A stretch of DNA of 64,000 nt, taken from NCBI RefSeq assembly GCF_000518665.1, contig NZ_JAEA01000006.1, positions 124,001 to 188,000 of the forward strand, read 5' to 3'. The position numbers were made by a program, and so were the translations under genes. The stretch comes from Microvirga flocculans ATCC BAA-817. GTDB taxonomy: Bacteria > Pseudomonadota > Alphaproteobacteria > Rhizobiales > Beijerinckiaceae. Positions within the stretch are counted from its first letter, which is position 1; each line of letters opens with the position of its first letter. A model generated the notes under the pieces. It did not search any database. It was not told where the DNA came from and saw nothing but the letters and a program-made list of their open reading frames with translations. Below are positions 24,527 through 32,345 of the stretch, in pieces.

Positions 24527-25372
24527 ATGATGACCATTCCCGCGATCGTGGCGGACGAACTCGGCAAGCAACTCGCGGATGACTTCCGGCGGCTGTTCGG
24601 ATCATCATACCGGGACGAGGCCGAGCGGCTCGACGGCATCGCGCGGGTCGCGCTCGAGTGCCTCGGCAAGAGCGATGCCCTCTACCACAACGTGGAGCAT
24701 ACCTTCCTGGTCACCCTGGTCGGGCGCGACATCCTGCGCGGACGCATTCTGACCGAACGTCTGGAGCCCGAGGACTACTCGCACCTGATCGTCGCCTGCC
24801 TGCTGCACGACATCGGCTATGTCCGCGGCATCCTGAAGGGCGACGGCAAGGATCGGTTCGTTGTGGACGCGAGCGGACGAACCGTATCACTGGAGCGCGG
24901 CGCCTCGGATGCAGCCCTTACCCCCTACCATATCGAACGATCCAAGCTCTTCGTCCTTGAGCGGCTTGGGAAATCGCCGACGATCGATGCCGAACGCGTC
25001 GCAAGAGCGATCGAGTTCACCCGGTTCCCCCCAGGCCGGAGCCCCGGTGATGCCCCGGAGGACCGCGAAGGCCGTCTGGTCCAAGCGGCCGACCTGATCG
25101 GCCAGCTGGGGGACCCGCTCTATCTGAAGAAGGCCAATGCGCTGTTCTACGAGTTCGAGGAGATTGGCCTCAACCGCCAGCTCGGCTACGGCTCACCAGC
25201 CGACCTGGTCGAGCGCTATCCCGACTTCTACTGGACCAGCGTCTCGCCCCATCTGGAGGAGGCCATCGGCTACCTGAACGTGACGGCGGCGGGCCGGCAG
25301 TGGATCGCGAACCTCCACAGCCATGTGTTCTGCGCCGAACATGCCTTCGCCCTCATGGGGCCGCAGCGGTGA
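24527..25372 (+). CDS. HD-domain phosphohydrolase-like protein
   Basis: The ATG at 24527 follows GAGGAGG, giving 281 residues. An HD-type metal site is visible: 'YHNVEHTFLV' (His58) and 'CLLHDIGYVRGIL' (H94-D95), with 'QAADLIGQLGD' supplying a later Asp. Such proteins hydrolyse phosphate esters of nucleotides or act as phosphodiesterases. The substrate is not predictable. No partner gene is evident. Confidence 0.8.
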   Translation: MMTIPAIVADELGKQLADDFRRLFGSSYRDEAERLDGIARVALECLGKSDALYHNVEHTFLVTLVGRDILRGRILTERLEPEDYSHLIVACLLHDIGYVRGILKGDGKDRFVVDASGRTVSLERGASDAALTPYHIERSKLFVLERLGKSPTIDAERVARAIEFTRFPPGRSPGDAPEDREGRLVQAADLIGQLGDPLYLKKANALFYEFEEIGLNRQLGYGSPADLVERYPDFYWTSVSPHLEEAIGYLNVTAAGRQWIANLHSHVFCAEHAFALMGPQR

Positions 25373-25620
25373 GAAGAACTTGGAGTGGCGTCGGCCGGCC
25401 GGATCGCCTTCGGAGGTCGCTCGCATCGCCTTGAGGAGATGGACGGCCCGGCCGACGCCTGCAGCCCTGGGAGCGGCATTGTTGCGAGGTAACACCGGGC
25501 AGGGCCAAGAGCCGGACGATACGCCAAATTTGGGCGATTTAGCGGCGACCAGGATCAGGGCCGGTCATGCACCGCTTCCGCCCAGGCCGGCTTGGCGCAC
25601 GCAGAGGGCGGTGCCACGGA

Positions 25621-25800
25621 CTAGCGTGCGCCCTCCCCGTTCTGCGAGGCCAAACCGCCCTTGCGCCCCGCTTGCGCGGCGAGGTCGCGGTTCTGGGAAA
25701 ACGAGCGCTTTTCCGCCGGAACGCTCTTGCCGCCCCGGCTGGCGATCTCACGCTGCTTCTCCGGGTCCATGCAGGCGAAGCCACGTCGGGATGTGCTCAT
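25621..25800 (-). CDS. KGG-motif stress protein (Con-10/GsiB type)
   Basis: This 59-residue hydrophilic protein contains 'REIASRGGKSVPAEKRSFS' and 'AAQAGRKGGLASQNGE', two copies of the KGG/GG-K stress motif. Such small proteins are strongly induced under general stress. The ATG at 25800 has GGAG eight bases upstream. An EcfG-like promoter is visible at 25837-25861. Confidence 0.8.
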   Translation of the reverse strand: MSTSRRGFACMDPEKQREIASRGGKSVPAEKRSFSQNRDLAAQAGRKGGLASQNGEGAR

Positions 25801-25836
25801 GCTCTGTTCTCCGTCCGAAGGGGAAGAGATGCGGAA

Positions 25837-25861
25837 AACCGGAATACGCGCGAAAGGTTCG
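25837..25861 (-). promoter_or_regulatory. Candidate EcfG promoter of the KGG gene
   Basis: On the minus strand CGAAC (25861-25857) is followed after 17 bases by GTT (25839-25837). This departs from the EcfG consensus GGAAC-N16/17-NGTT only in the first base. It lies about 37 bases upstream of the KGG start codon, at the right distance and next to a gene type known to be EcfG-controlled in relatives. Confidence 0.5.
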
Positions 25862-26134
25862 AGCTTGGCTTGGTCGAATCTAAGCCCTGGCCTTGTTAGT
25901 CCCACGGCGAGAGGCGCTTCTGCGGGGCGGGGCTCCGGTAAGAGCAACATCCGAGGGTCGACGTGCGTCATCCATACCACGTCAGGGGGCGATCATCATG
26001 CGGTGGTGAAGCAGGCGCCCGTCAAATTGCCACGCTGCGCCTCGATCCTGCTTTTGTGCTGTGGCGGTTTGGTCCTGATGCATTCAGGATTGTCTTCTGC
26101 GCTGACCAACCGATTCAGCATCGAGGAGGGCTCC

Positions 26135-26449
26135 ATGGGTGAGTGGAACACGGTCTTTGAAGGCGAGGTAGAGGGACGTCTGGTCACGGTGAAGGTCTAC
26201 CAAAGCACCGATGAGGCGGACCGCGAGGATGATGGGGGTCCTGCGGTGCGGGTCACGACGACATCTGTCGATGACTATCCCGGGATCCTGGAGGAAGAGG
26301 ACGGCGACACCCTCCTGGTCGAGCGGGAGGAGGCCGGACGCCTGATTACGCTGGAACCCTACAGTCTCAATGACCTGGAAGGCGAGCTGATGGAGGTTGG
26401 GTTCAGTCCGGAGGCCGCCGCCACGATTGTCAGCAAGGTTCCCGTCTGA
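26135..26449 (+). CDS. Hypothetical acidic protein
   Basis: The ATG at 26135 follows GAGGAGGG and gives 104 residues, acidic and beta-rich ('MGEWNTVFEGEVEGRLVTV', 'DDYPGILEEEDGDTLLVERE'). No signal peptide or membrane segment was seen, and no family was recognised. A rho-independent terminator lies 160 bases downstream. Confidence 0.65.
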   Translation: MGEWNTVFEGEVEGRLVTVKVYQSTDEADREDDGGPAVRVTTTSVDDYPGILEEEDGDTLLVEREEAGRLITLEPYSLNDLEGELMEVGFSPEAAATIVSKVPV

Positions 26450-26609
26450 GCCGGTTGGAGGCGGTAAACGAGAGGTAAACGCCGCCCATCTGTTCCATGC
26501 TCCGCCGGCATGGCAGGGCCGACCTTCTCCGGGTTTGTCTGAGGCCAGAGGCGGTGTAGATGCCCCTCCTCCATCACGGCCTCTCGTGATGGGTTTCCTC
26601 CCTGAACTC

Positions 26610-26636
26610 GGCCACCGTTCCGGTGGCCTCTTTTTC
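26610..26636 (+). terminator. Rho-independent terminator
   Basis: GGCCACC at 26610-26616 pairs perfectly with GGTGGCC at 26622-26628 around a GTTCC loop. It is followed by TCTTTTT. It ends the transcript of the acidic protein and insulates the DUF1127 gene. Confidence 0.75.
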
Positions 26637-26694
26637 CTCGTGGCCTGCGGGCCGCGCGGGCCAATTCGTGTGCGTTCATTATCGAGGTTGCGTC

Positions 26695-26844
26695 ATGTTC
26701 CTGTCCGTCATTCTCTCCAGCATTCGTCAGTGGCGCCGTTCGCGCGAGACAGCGCGACAACTCTCTGCCCTCTCGGACCGCGAACTATCGGATATCGGGA
26801 TCTCACGGCATGACATCGCCCAGGTCGCCCGCAGGGGACGCTAG
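26695..26844 (+). CDS. DUF1127 small protein
   Basis: This 49-residue protein has the DUF1127 pattern: 'IRQWRRSRETARQLSALSDRELSDIGISRHDI' with the R-x-L-x-x-L-x-D-x-x-L-x-D-I-G core. Members are common in Rhizobiales and some act in RNA or stress regulation. It starts about 60 bases after the terminator and has its own transcript. Confidence 0.85.
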   Translation: MFLSVILSSIRQWRRSRETARQLSALSDRELSDIGISRHDIAQVARRGR

Positions 26845-27049
26845 CATCCCGGCACGGCGGATGAAGAGGCGCCTCTAACGAAGGGAAGAAGGGGCGAGGC
26901 GAAAAGAGAGCGGCGCCTCCGTGCCTGCCCCCACCTCAGGCCAACCGGCATGGGCCTGACGTTGAGCACGCAGGCATGACACATCGAAGGCCATAGCGAG
27001 ACGGATGTCCGGCTGCGTTCTGCCGTAGCCTTCCACCGGGCGGATGTTC

Positions 27050-27283
27050 TCACTTTACGGCAAGGAGAAGCGCAACTTCGGCGACCGTCGGGTTCGGGCA
27101 TCCGCTGCAATCGATCGGAACCGACACGACGACTTCCCTCCCCAAGGTAGAAGTCCTTGCCGGCATGATCCGAGCGCACGGGAGGCCGAGACGAAGTTTA
27201 GCTTCCTCCAATTCTCTGACGAGGTCGCGTGCCGTCTCCCCGGCTTCATGCCAGTCCTTGGCGCCCCGTGTTGCCAGTGCCAT
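27050..27283 (-). CDS. Small hypothetical protein
   Basis: This 77-residue protein begins with a helical 'ARDLVRELEEAKLRLGL' stretch and has two cysteines in 'IDCSGCPNP'. A GAGGGG ribosome-binding site precedes the ATG at 27283. No family was recognised. Composition favours a real gene over shadow frames on the opposite strand. Confidence 0.45.
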   Translation of the reverse strand: MALATRGAKDWHEAGETARDLVRELEEAKLRLGLPCARIMPARTSTLGREVVVSVPIDCSGCPNPTVAEVALLLAVK

Positions 27284-27569
27284 CTGCCCCTCGAACGTAG
27301 ATCTATAGCCGAGCTTAATAGCTAATCCTTAATCTGGAGATTTCGTTTCACCACCGCTGATGGCCGACCTCGATACCCGTGGGGAGCCGTTTCGGCGGTT
27401 CGCAATAGCCGGATGGCTGAAATTACTGCTCCGGCATTGACCCTCTACCGGGCATGAGCCCGGCGACGGAGTGGATCGGAAGCCAGGACCAAGCAGGGGC
27501 AAGGCCGGTGTCCCTCCGGCGAATTTCATCCCGGTTGAAAACGGTCCAGCTCGTTACACCTGTTTGGGA

Positions 27570-28277
27570 ATGAACAAAACCAGCCCTGACGCACGTTCCG
27601 CTCCAGCCGGAAACCCCATCCTGGACGTCCGCATCCAGGCGCATCTCGGCACCCAGTTGCGCGCCCTGTACGGCGATCCCGCCGCCGAGAAGCTGCCCCA
27701 CAGCCTCGCCCGGCTCGCCAACCGCGTCGCCCAGGTCGTCCGCGCCCACACGCACCCGATGGACCAAGCGCTCGTCGACGGGATTATGGCCAGCCTTCCG
27801 TCGCTCCGCTCCTTCGCCATCTCGCTCACCCGCGATGTTCATCGCGCCGAGGACCTCGTCCAGGAGACAATCCTGAGGGCCATCAGCCGGCAGGAGAGCT
27901 TCGAGGCGGGGACGAACCTGCAGGCCTGGCTGTTCACCATCCTGCGCAACCTGTTCTTCTCCGCCCATCGCAAGAGCCAGCGGGAGGTGGAGGATGTCGA
28001 TGGATCCCATGCCGCAGCGCTGATCACGATTCCGGACCAGGAAGACAGGATCGTCGTGCAGGATCTTGAGGCGGCCTTGGCGAAACTGCCTCAGGAGCAG
28101 CGCGAGGCCATCCTGCTCGTAGGAGCGGAAGGCTTGTCCTACGAGGAAACGGCAGAAGCTCTCGGGGTGAAGGTCGGCACGATCAAAAGCCGCGTGAACC
28201 GGGCCCGGAACCGGCTGGCAGAACTCATGGGGCTCTCGGGCGCCGATGGCATCGCCAGCGACCGCGTCGGGTCCTGA
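27570..28277 (+). CDS. ecfG: EcfG-type sigma factor with NepR-like N-terminal extension
   Basis: Residues ~72-235 are a complete EcfG/ECF15 sigma factor: region 2 'LVQETILRAI...NLQAWLFTILRNLFFS', and region 4 'LPQEQREAILLVGAEGLSYEETAEALG' plus 'VGTIKSRVNRARNRLAEL'. Before it lies an unusual ~70-residue extension whose residues 20-53 ('RIQAHLGTQLRALYG...LPHSLARLANRV') match the NepR anti-sigma helix pattern. In the general stress response NepR binds EcfG until phosphorylated PhyR removes it. A fused copy could be self-inhibiting or a dead remnant. The start at 27570 lacks an obvious EcfG promoter. A kinase and a stand-alone NepR follow. Confidence 0.85.
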   Translation: MNKTSPDARSAPAGNPILDVRIQAHLGTQLRALYGDPAAEKLPHSLARLANRVAQVVRAHTHPMDQALVDGIMASLPSLRSFAISLTRDVHRAEDLVQETILRAISRQESFEAGTNLQAWLFTILRNLFFSAHRKSQREVEDVDGSHAAALITIPDQEDRIVVQDLEAALAKLPQEQREAILLVGAEGLSYEETAEALGVKVGTIKSRVNRARNRLAELMGLSGADGIASDRVGS

Positions 28278-28393
28278 GAGGGGGCGTCGCTGCGTCCGTG
28301 ATGCAGTTCAGCCTACGACAGGTGGAACGTGGCCGCGTCCGCCGGCATGTCTCGCGCTGAGGGGGTTGGAGATGCCAGGCGTTTCGAAGGCGT

Positions 28394-28418
28394 CGAACAA
28401 GCGCTGAGCTTTCCCGTT
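28394..28418 (+). promoter_or_regulatory. Candidate EcfG promoter of the DUF6894-HWE kinase pair
   Basis: CGAAC at 28394-28398 is followed after 17 bases by GTT at 28416-28418, with C before GTT. It matches GGAAC-N16-CGTT except for the first base. It lies about 50 bases upstream of the DUF6894 start. Confidence 0.5.
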
Positions 28419-28465
28419 ATTCTTGAACTGCCTGCAGCTCCACCTCATCGACGATGGGGGAGACC

Positions 28466-28681
28466 ATGCCCCGCCACGACTTCCACCTGCACTCCAAGGA
28501 TCGGTTCGTCTGCGACGAGGAAGGAGTCGACCTGCCCGATCCTGCGACCGCCCAAGGAGCCGCCGACAAGATCGCGGCGGAGCTCCGCGGCGGCCTGCTG
28601 CATGAGAGCAGGACGGCGTGCTGCTGGACGGTCGTGGTCATCGACGAGGGCGCCCCACTCATCCATGTGACGGCGCTGTAG
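28466..28681 (+). CDS. DUF6894 small protein
   Basis: This 71-residue protein follows the DUF6894 plan: 'MPRHDFHLHSKD', acidic 'DDEEG/CDEEGVDLPD', a helix, then a final strand. Members are numerous in Methylobacteriaceae and have no known function. It sits between an EcfG-like promoter and the HWE kinase, which starts one base after its stop. Confidence 0.75.
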   Translation: MPRHDFHLHSKDRFVCDEEGVDLPDPATAQGAADKIAAELRGGLLHESRTACCWTVVVIDEGAPLIHVTAL

Positions 28682-28682
28682 C

Positions 28683-29675
28683 ATGGGCGACGAGGCACTG
28701 AGAGCCGAGCTGGCGGACCTGCGCGCTCTGTTCCGGCAGGCTCCCGGTTACATGGCGGTGCTGCGGGGACCGGAGCACGTCTTCGCCCTGGTCAACGACG
28801 CGTTCCGGCGCACCGTCGGCGAGCGCGAGCTCATCGGGCAGGCGGTGCGCGAGGCGATGCCGGAGCTTGCGGGCCAGGGCTTCTTCGAGCTGCTCGACGA
28901 GGTCTACGCGACCGGCAGGCCCTTCGTGGGCCACCAGATGCCGATGATGCTGCAGCGGCAACCGGACGGCCCCGTTGAGCAGATCTTCCTCGACTTCGTG
29001 TACCAGCCGATCATCGGAGCGGACGGGGCGGTCTCCGGCATGTTCATCGAGGGCAGCGACGTCACCGCCAGGGTGCGTGCCGCGGAATACCAGCAGCTGC
29101 TCGTCAACGAGCTCAACCACCGGGTCAAGAACACGCTGGCCACGGTGCAGTCGATCGTGTCGCAGACGCTGCGCAACGCCCCTACGCCGCCCGAGGCGCG
29201 CGCCATGATCGAGCAGCGCATGATTGCCCTGTCGCGGGCCCATGACGTGCTCACCCAGGAGAAGTGGGAGGGAGCGGATATGCGCGCGATCGTCGCCCAG
29301 GCCCTGGCGCCGTTCCGCGATCCGGAGCATGACCGCCTCCATGTGCGCGGACCGGGCGTGAGGCTGTCGCCCCGCATCGCGCTCGACCTGGCGATGGCGC
29401 TGCACGAGCTGGCGACCAACGCGGTCAAGCATGGGGCCCTGTCCGGTGCCTCCGGCCGGATCGAGCTTGTGTGGCGGGTCGACAGCCAGAGCTCACCGCC
29501 CCGTCTCAAGCTGCGGTGGCGGGAGCTCGGAGGCCCTGCGGTCGAGCCGCCACGGCGCCGCGGCTTCGGCACGCGGCTGATCGAGCGCAGCCTGGCGCAG
29601 GACTTGGGCGGAGAGGCCCGGATCGACTTCGCTCCGACCGGGGTCGTCTGCTCGATTGACACGCCGGTCCAGTAG
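28683..29675 (+). CDS. PAS-HWE sensor histidine kinase
   Basis: This 330-residue kinase has a PAS domain at ~15-130 and an HWE-type phospho-acceptor His146 in 'VNELNHRVKNTLATVQS'. ATP-binding follows with 'ALHELATNAVKHGALS' (N box) and 'GFGTRLIERSLAQDLGG'. No membrane segment was seen, so it senses a cytosolic signal. HWE/HisKA_2 kinases activate PhyR in the general stress response. Its location between ecfG and nepR makes a PhyK-like role plausible. Confidence 0.9.
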   Translation: MGDEALRAELADLRALFRQAPGYMAVLRGPEHVFALVNDAFRRTVGERELIGQAVREAMPELAGQGFFELLDEVYATGRPFVGHQMPMMLQRQPDGPVEQIFLDFVYQPIIGADGAVSGMFIEGSDVTARVRAAEYQQLLVNELNHRVKNTLATVQSIVSQTLRNAPTPPEARAMIEQRMIALSRAHDVLTQEKWEGADMRAIVAQALAPFRDPEHDRLHVRGPGVRLSPRIALDLAMALHELATNAVKHGALSGASGRIELVWRVDSQSSPPRLKLRWRELGGPAVEPPRRRGFGTRLIERSLAQDLGGEARIDFAPTGVVCSIDTPVQ

Positions 29676-29731
29676 TCACTGGGCGACGGCACGCCGGCCG
29701 CGGCGCGAAACAATCGGATGCTCCGTTCCGG

Positions 29732-29923
29732 TCAGGTCTCCTTGCGCCCGAGCCCGCGCTCGGCTCGCCGCAACGCGAGCAGCAGGTCGATCTGTTCGTC
29801 GGGGATGGGCTGTCCCTCGATCTCCGCGAAGATGGCCTGGAGGTGGGAGCCGATATGCTCCCGTGCATCGGGTCCCAACCGCGGACCCGTGTTCTTCTGA
29901 TCCGGATTTGCCTCGGTACTCAT
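29732..29923 (-). CDS. nepR: NepR-type anti-sigma factor
   Basis: This 63-residue protein has the NepR core: 'HIGSHLQAIFAEIEGQPIPDEQIDLLLALR', matching the I-G-x-x-L ... P-x-P-D ... L-L-x-x-L pattern. It should bind and inhibit EcfG. The ATG at 29923 has AAGGAG five bases upstream. It is convergent with the kinase gene rather than upstream of ecfG, which is where nepR usually sits. A phyR gene was not found in the window. Confidence 0.7.
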   Translation of the reverse strand: MSTEANPDQKNTGPRLGPDAREHIGSHLQAIFAEIEGQPIPDEQIDLLLALRRAERGLGRKET

Positions 29924-30169
29924 CGGGCTCCTTGCTCGTACACCGCCCCGCCGACAGCGGCCATGCGTCTTGCCCGGGATCATTCCCGAACATGGTTAAC
30001 GGTCCGTTACCGCTCCCTGGCGCAGTCCGGAGGTCCGGCACGGCTCCGAACCGCTCGTGAAACCCCACTCTGGTCCTTCCTCCACCGCCGCGCTGATCCA
30101 TCTCAAGGTGGATCCCGGCTTTCCCGTGCTGTCCGGGCAACGGGTGATGCACTGGCCGGAGGGACTGCC

Positions 30170-30412
30170 ATGGCCCGCTACTTCTTCGACGTACACGACG
30201 GGACGGACTTCCAGCGCGACGACGATGGCACGGAACTCGGCGGCGATGAAGCTGCCGTCCAGGCGGCCGCACGCTCGGCGGCCGAGATCGGGACGGGCCG
30301 GCTGGCAAGGGGCGACACCCGAGACGTCGTCATCCGGGTGCGGGATGAGCACGACTGCCGGATCTGCACCGTGACCGCCTCGATGAAGATCGACTGGCAC
30401 GGCTCGTCATAG
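30170..30412 (+). CDS. DUF6894 small protein
   Basis: This 80-residue protein starts 'MARYFFDVHDG', the classic DUF6894 opening, followed by 'DDDGTELGGDEAAVQAAARSA' and 'RDVVIRVRDEHDCRI'. It is a second member of the family within 2 kb of the first and lies next to the general-stress genes. Function unknown. Confidence 0.85.
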   Translation: MARYFFDVHDGTDFQRDDDGTELGGDEAAVQAAARSAAEIGTGRLARGDTRDVVIRVRDEHDCRICTVTASMKIDWHGSS

Positions 30413-30459
30413 GGTACCCGACGGCACGGGGACAAACCCAAGCAGGCTCGCTCCGGCGC

Positions 30460-30805
30460 TCAGCGCACCACCACCTTGGACAGCCTCGACAGGCTGTCGG
30501 CCTGTTCGGCCTGCCGGAAGGGCTTGGTCAGCCGCGGCAGGTCGGGGGCGCTGCCCTCGTCCTCGGCGTAGCCGGAGACGATCAGGACCGGCGTCCCGGA
30601 CCGCCCTCCTTCAGAATCCGCGTGAGGTCCGTGCCCGTCATGCCTGGCATCAGATGGTCCGTGATGACCACGTCAGCCACGAGCCCGCCCTCGACAAGCG
30701 TCCAGGCCTCCTCGGGGAGCGGGCCTCGACCACCGCGTAGCCGAGGTCGGAGAGCCTGTCGGCTGTGCTTGCCCGGACGATCCCCTCGTCGACGAGCAAT
30801 CTCAT
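30460..30805 (-). pseudogene. Decayed response-regulator receiver
   Basis: Frames on the minus strand join into a receiver domain. They read 'RLLVDEGIVRASTADRLSDLGYAVVEA', then after a frameshift near 30720 'LVADVVITDHLMPGMTG' (Asp of 'ITDH'), and after another near 30600 'PVLIVSGYAEDEG...LPRLTKPF'. The first acidic motif has lost a residue (VDE instead of VDDE). Two frameshifts make it non-functional. It faces the decayed kinase on the other strand. Confidence 0.65.
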
Positions 30806-30829
30806 GGTTGGGAGTAACGCCGAAATTGA

Positions 30830-31273
30830 GCGGGGACTACTGGCAGACCGCTTCGCTGGAGACCATCTTCAAGGCCCAGCTCAAGGCATACTTACGTGGC
30901 AAGCATCCCCGGGTCAGCTTGACGGGACCGCGAGTCGACCTCTCGGCTGATCTGGCCATCCCTTCAGCATGGCGTTGCACGAGTTGTCGGTAATGCGGTA
31001 CTCCACGGAGCCCTATCCGTTCGGACGGGAGGTGTGTCAGTGGCGTGGGAGGTGTTTGCCGCGCCTCTAGGCCGCAAGATTCGCCTGCCTCGGCGCGAGC
31101 ACGATGGCCCGTTCGTTCGGCCCCCGGCGCATTGGGGCTTGGGCTTGGTTTTGCTGCAAGAGGTCTTGCCGAAGCAATGCTCGGCAGGAGTTGAGATCGC
31201 CTTTGAGCCTGAAGGGCTTCAGGCCGCATTCGAGATGCCACTCATAGAACGCCGCCACGTGTCGTCCTACTGA
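30830..31273 (+). pseudogene. Decayed HWE histidine kinase C-terminal half
   Basis: The + frames give 'WQTASLETIFKAQLKAYLRGK' and 'RVSLTGPRVDLSADLA', then a frame change to 'SMALHELS', and from ~31080 'VRPPAHWGLGLVLLQEVL...IAFEPEGLQAAFEMPL'. These are in order the linker, N box and G box of an HWE kinase. No phospho-acceptor region remains. It is a pseudogene remnant. Confidence 0.65.
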
Positions 31274-31480
31274 ACGAGGCCTCAACGAGCCGGATCTGAC
31301 CCGGCGAGCGCTTCAGCCCGTACATGGTTTTACATCTGCCTCAGTGGTCATTAATCCGATGCGATTTCCGGCTGGCTAAGTCGAGTACTCGACGGACAAG
31401 CGTGACGTTTTCTGACACAGTGCCACGCTGCACCCTGTGGGTCCGAGGAAGGGCAGCGCCGAGACTGCCCCGGCCACGGG

Positions 31481-32275
31481 ATGGGGACCCTGATGAAACA
31501 ACCTTTGACCCGCCCCACGGAGAGCAACGCATCCGTCGGGCACCATCTGGTCAGCAACCGCCTCCTGGCCTCGCTGCAGCCCAGGGACCGGGCGCTGCTC
31601 GACCCGCATCTCGAAGCCGTGACCCTGTACCAAGGTGAAGTGCTGTTCGAGCCGGGCGACGACGTCACGCGCACCTACTTTCCCTGCGCCAGCACCATGG
31701 CGTCCTTTGTCGTGGTGATGCAGAGCGGGCGGGCTGCCGAGGCCGCAACCGTCGGCCGCGAGGGGGCCCTCGGCGGTATCGTGTCTTCAGGCTACAAGCC
31801 TGCCTTCACCCGGGCCGAAGTCCAGATTCCGGGCCCGGCTCTGCGGATCGAGACCTCCCGGCTGGAGGACGCCAAGGAACGCTCGGCCACCCTGCGCGAC
31901 CTGTTCAGCCGGTACGCCGACGCTCTCCTGGCCCAGATCATCCAGTCGGTGGCATGCAATGCGCTGCATTCGCTTGAGGCCCGCTGCTGCCGGTGGCTGC
32001 TCACGACCCAGGACCGGGTCAACAGCGCCGAGATCCCGCTGACCCAGGAGGCTCTGGCCGAGATGCTCGGGGTCCAGCGCACCACGGTCACATCGGTGGC
32101 GCGGGCTCTCAGGGCGCGCGGGCTGATCCGGTATGCGCGCGGCCAGATCGTCATCCTGGACCGGGCCCGCCTGGAAGGCGCGGCCTGTGAATGCCACTCC
32201 GCCGTCAAGCAGCACTTCGACCGCGTTCTGCCCGAGGTCAAACCGCAAAGCATCCTCCTCGCGCCGGACGGCTGA
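31481..32275 (+). CDS. Crp/Fnr-family transcriptional regulator
   Basis: This 264-residue protein has a cNMP-binding-type beta-barrel (about 30-150, 'LYQGEVLFEPGDDVTRTYFP') and a C-terminal winged helix with recognition helix near 'LTQEALAEMLGVQRTTVTSVARALRARGLI'. No FNR-type N-terminal cysteine cluster was seen. It is transcribed towards an HWE kinase 70 bases downstream and may be co-transcribed with it. Confidence 0.9.
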   Translation: MGTLMKQPLTRPTESNASVGHHLVSNRLLASLQPRDRALLDPHLEAVTLYQGEVLFEPGDDVTRTYFPCASTMASFVVVMQSGRAAEAATVGREGALGGIVSSGYKPAFTRAEVQIPGPALRIETSRLEDAKERSATLRDLFSRYADALLAQIIQSVACNALHSLEARCCRWLLTTQDRVNSAEIPLTQEALAEMLGVQRTTVTSVARALRARGLIRYARGQIVILDRARLEGAACECHSAVKQHFDRVLPEVKPQSILLAPDG

Positions 32276-32345
32276 GCGACGCAAGGCCGCCACCGCCCTT
32301 AGATCCACCAGCTTCCGAGACCCCGCTCCAGGTGCCCCAAGCACG

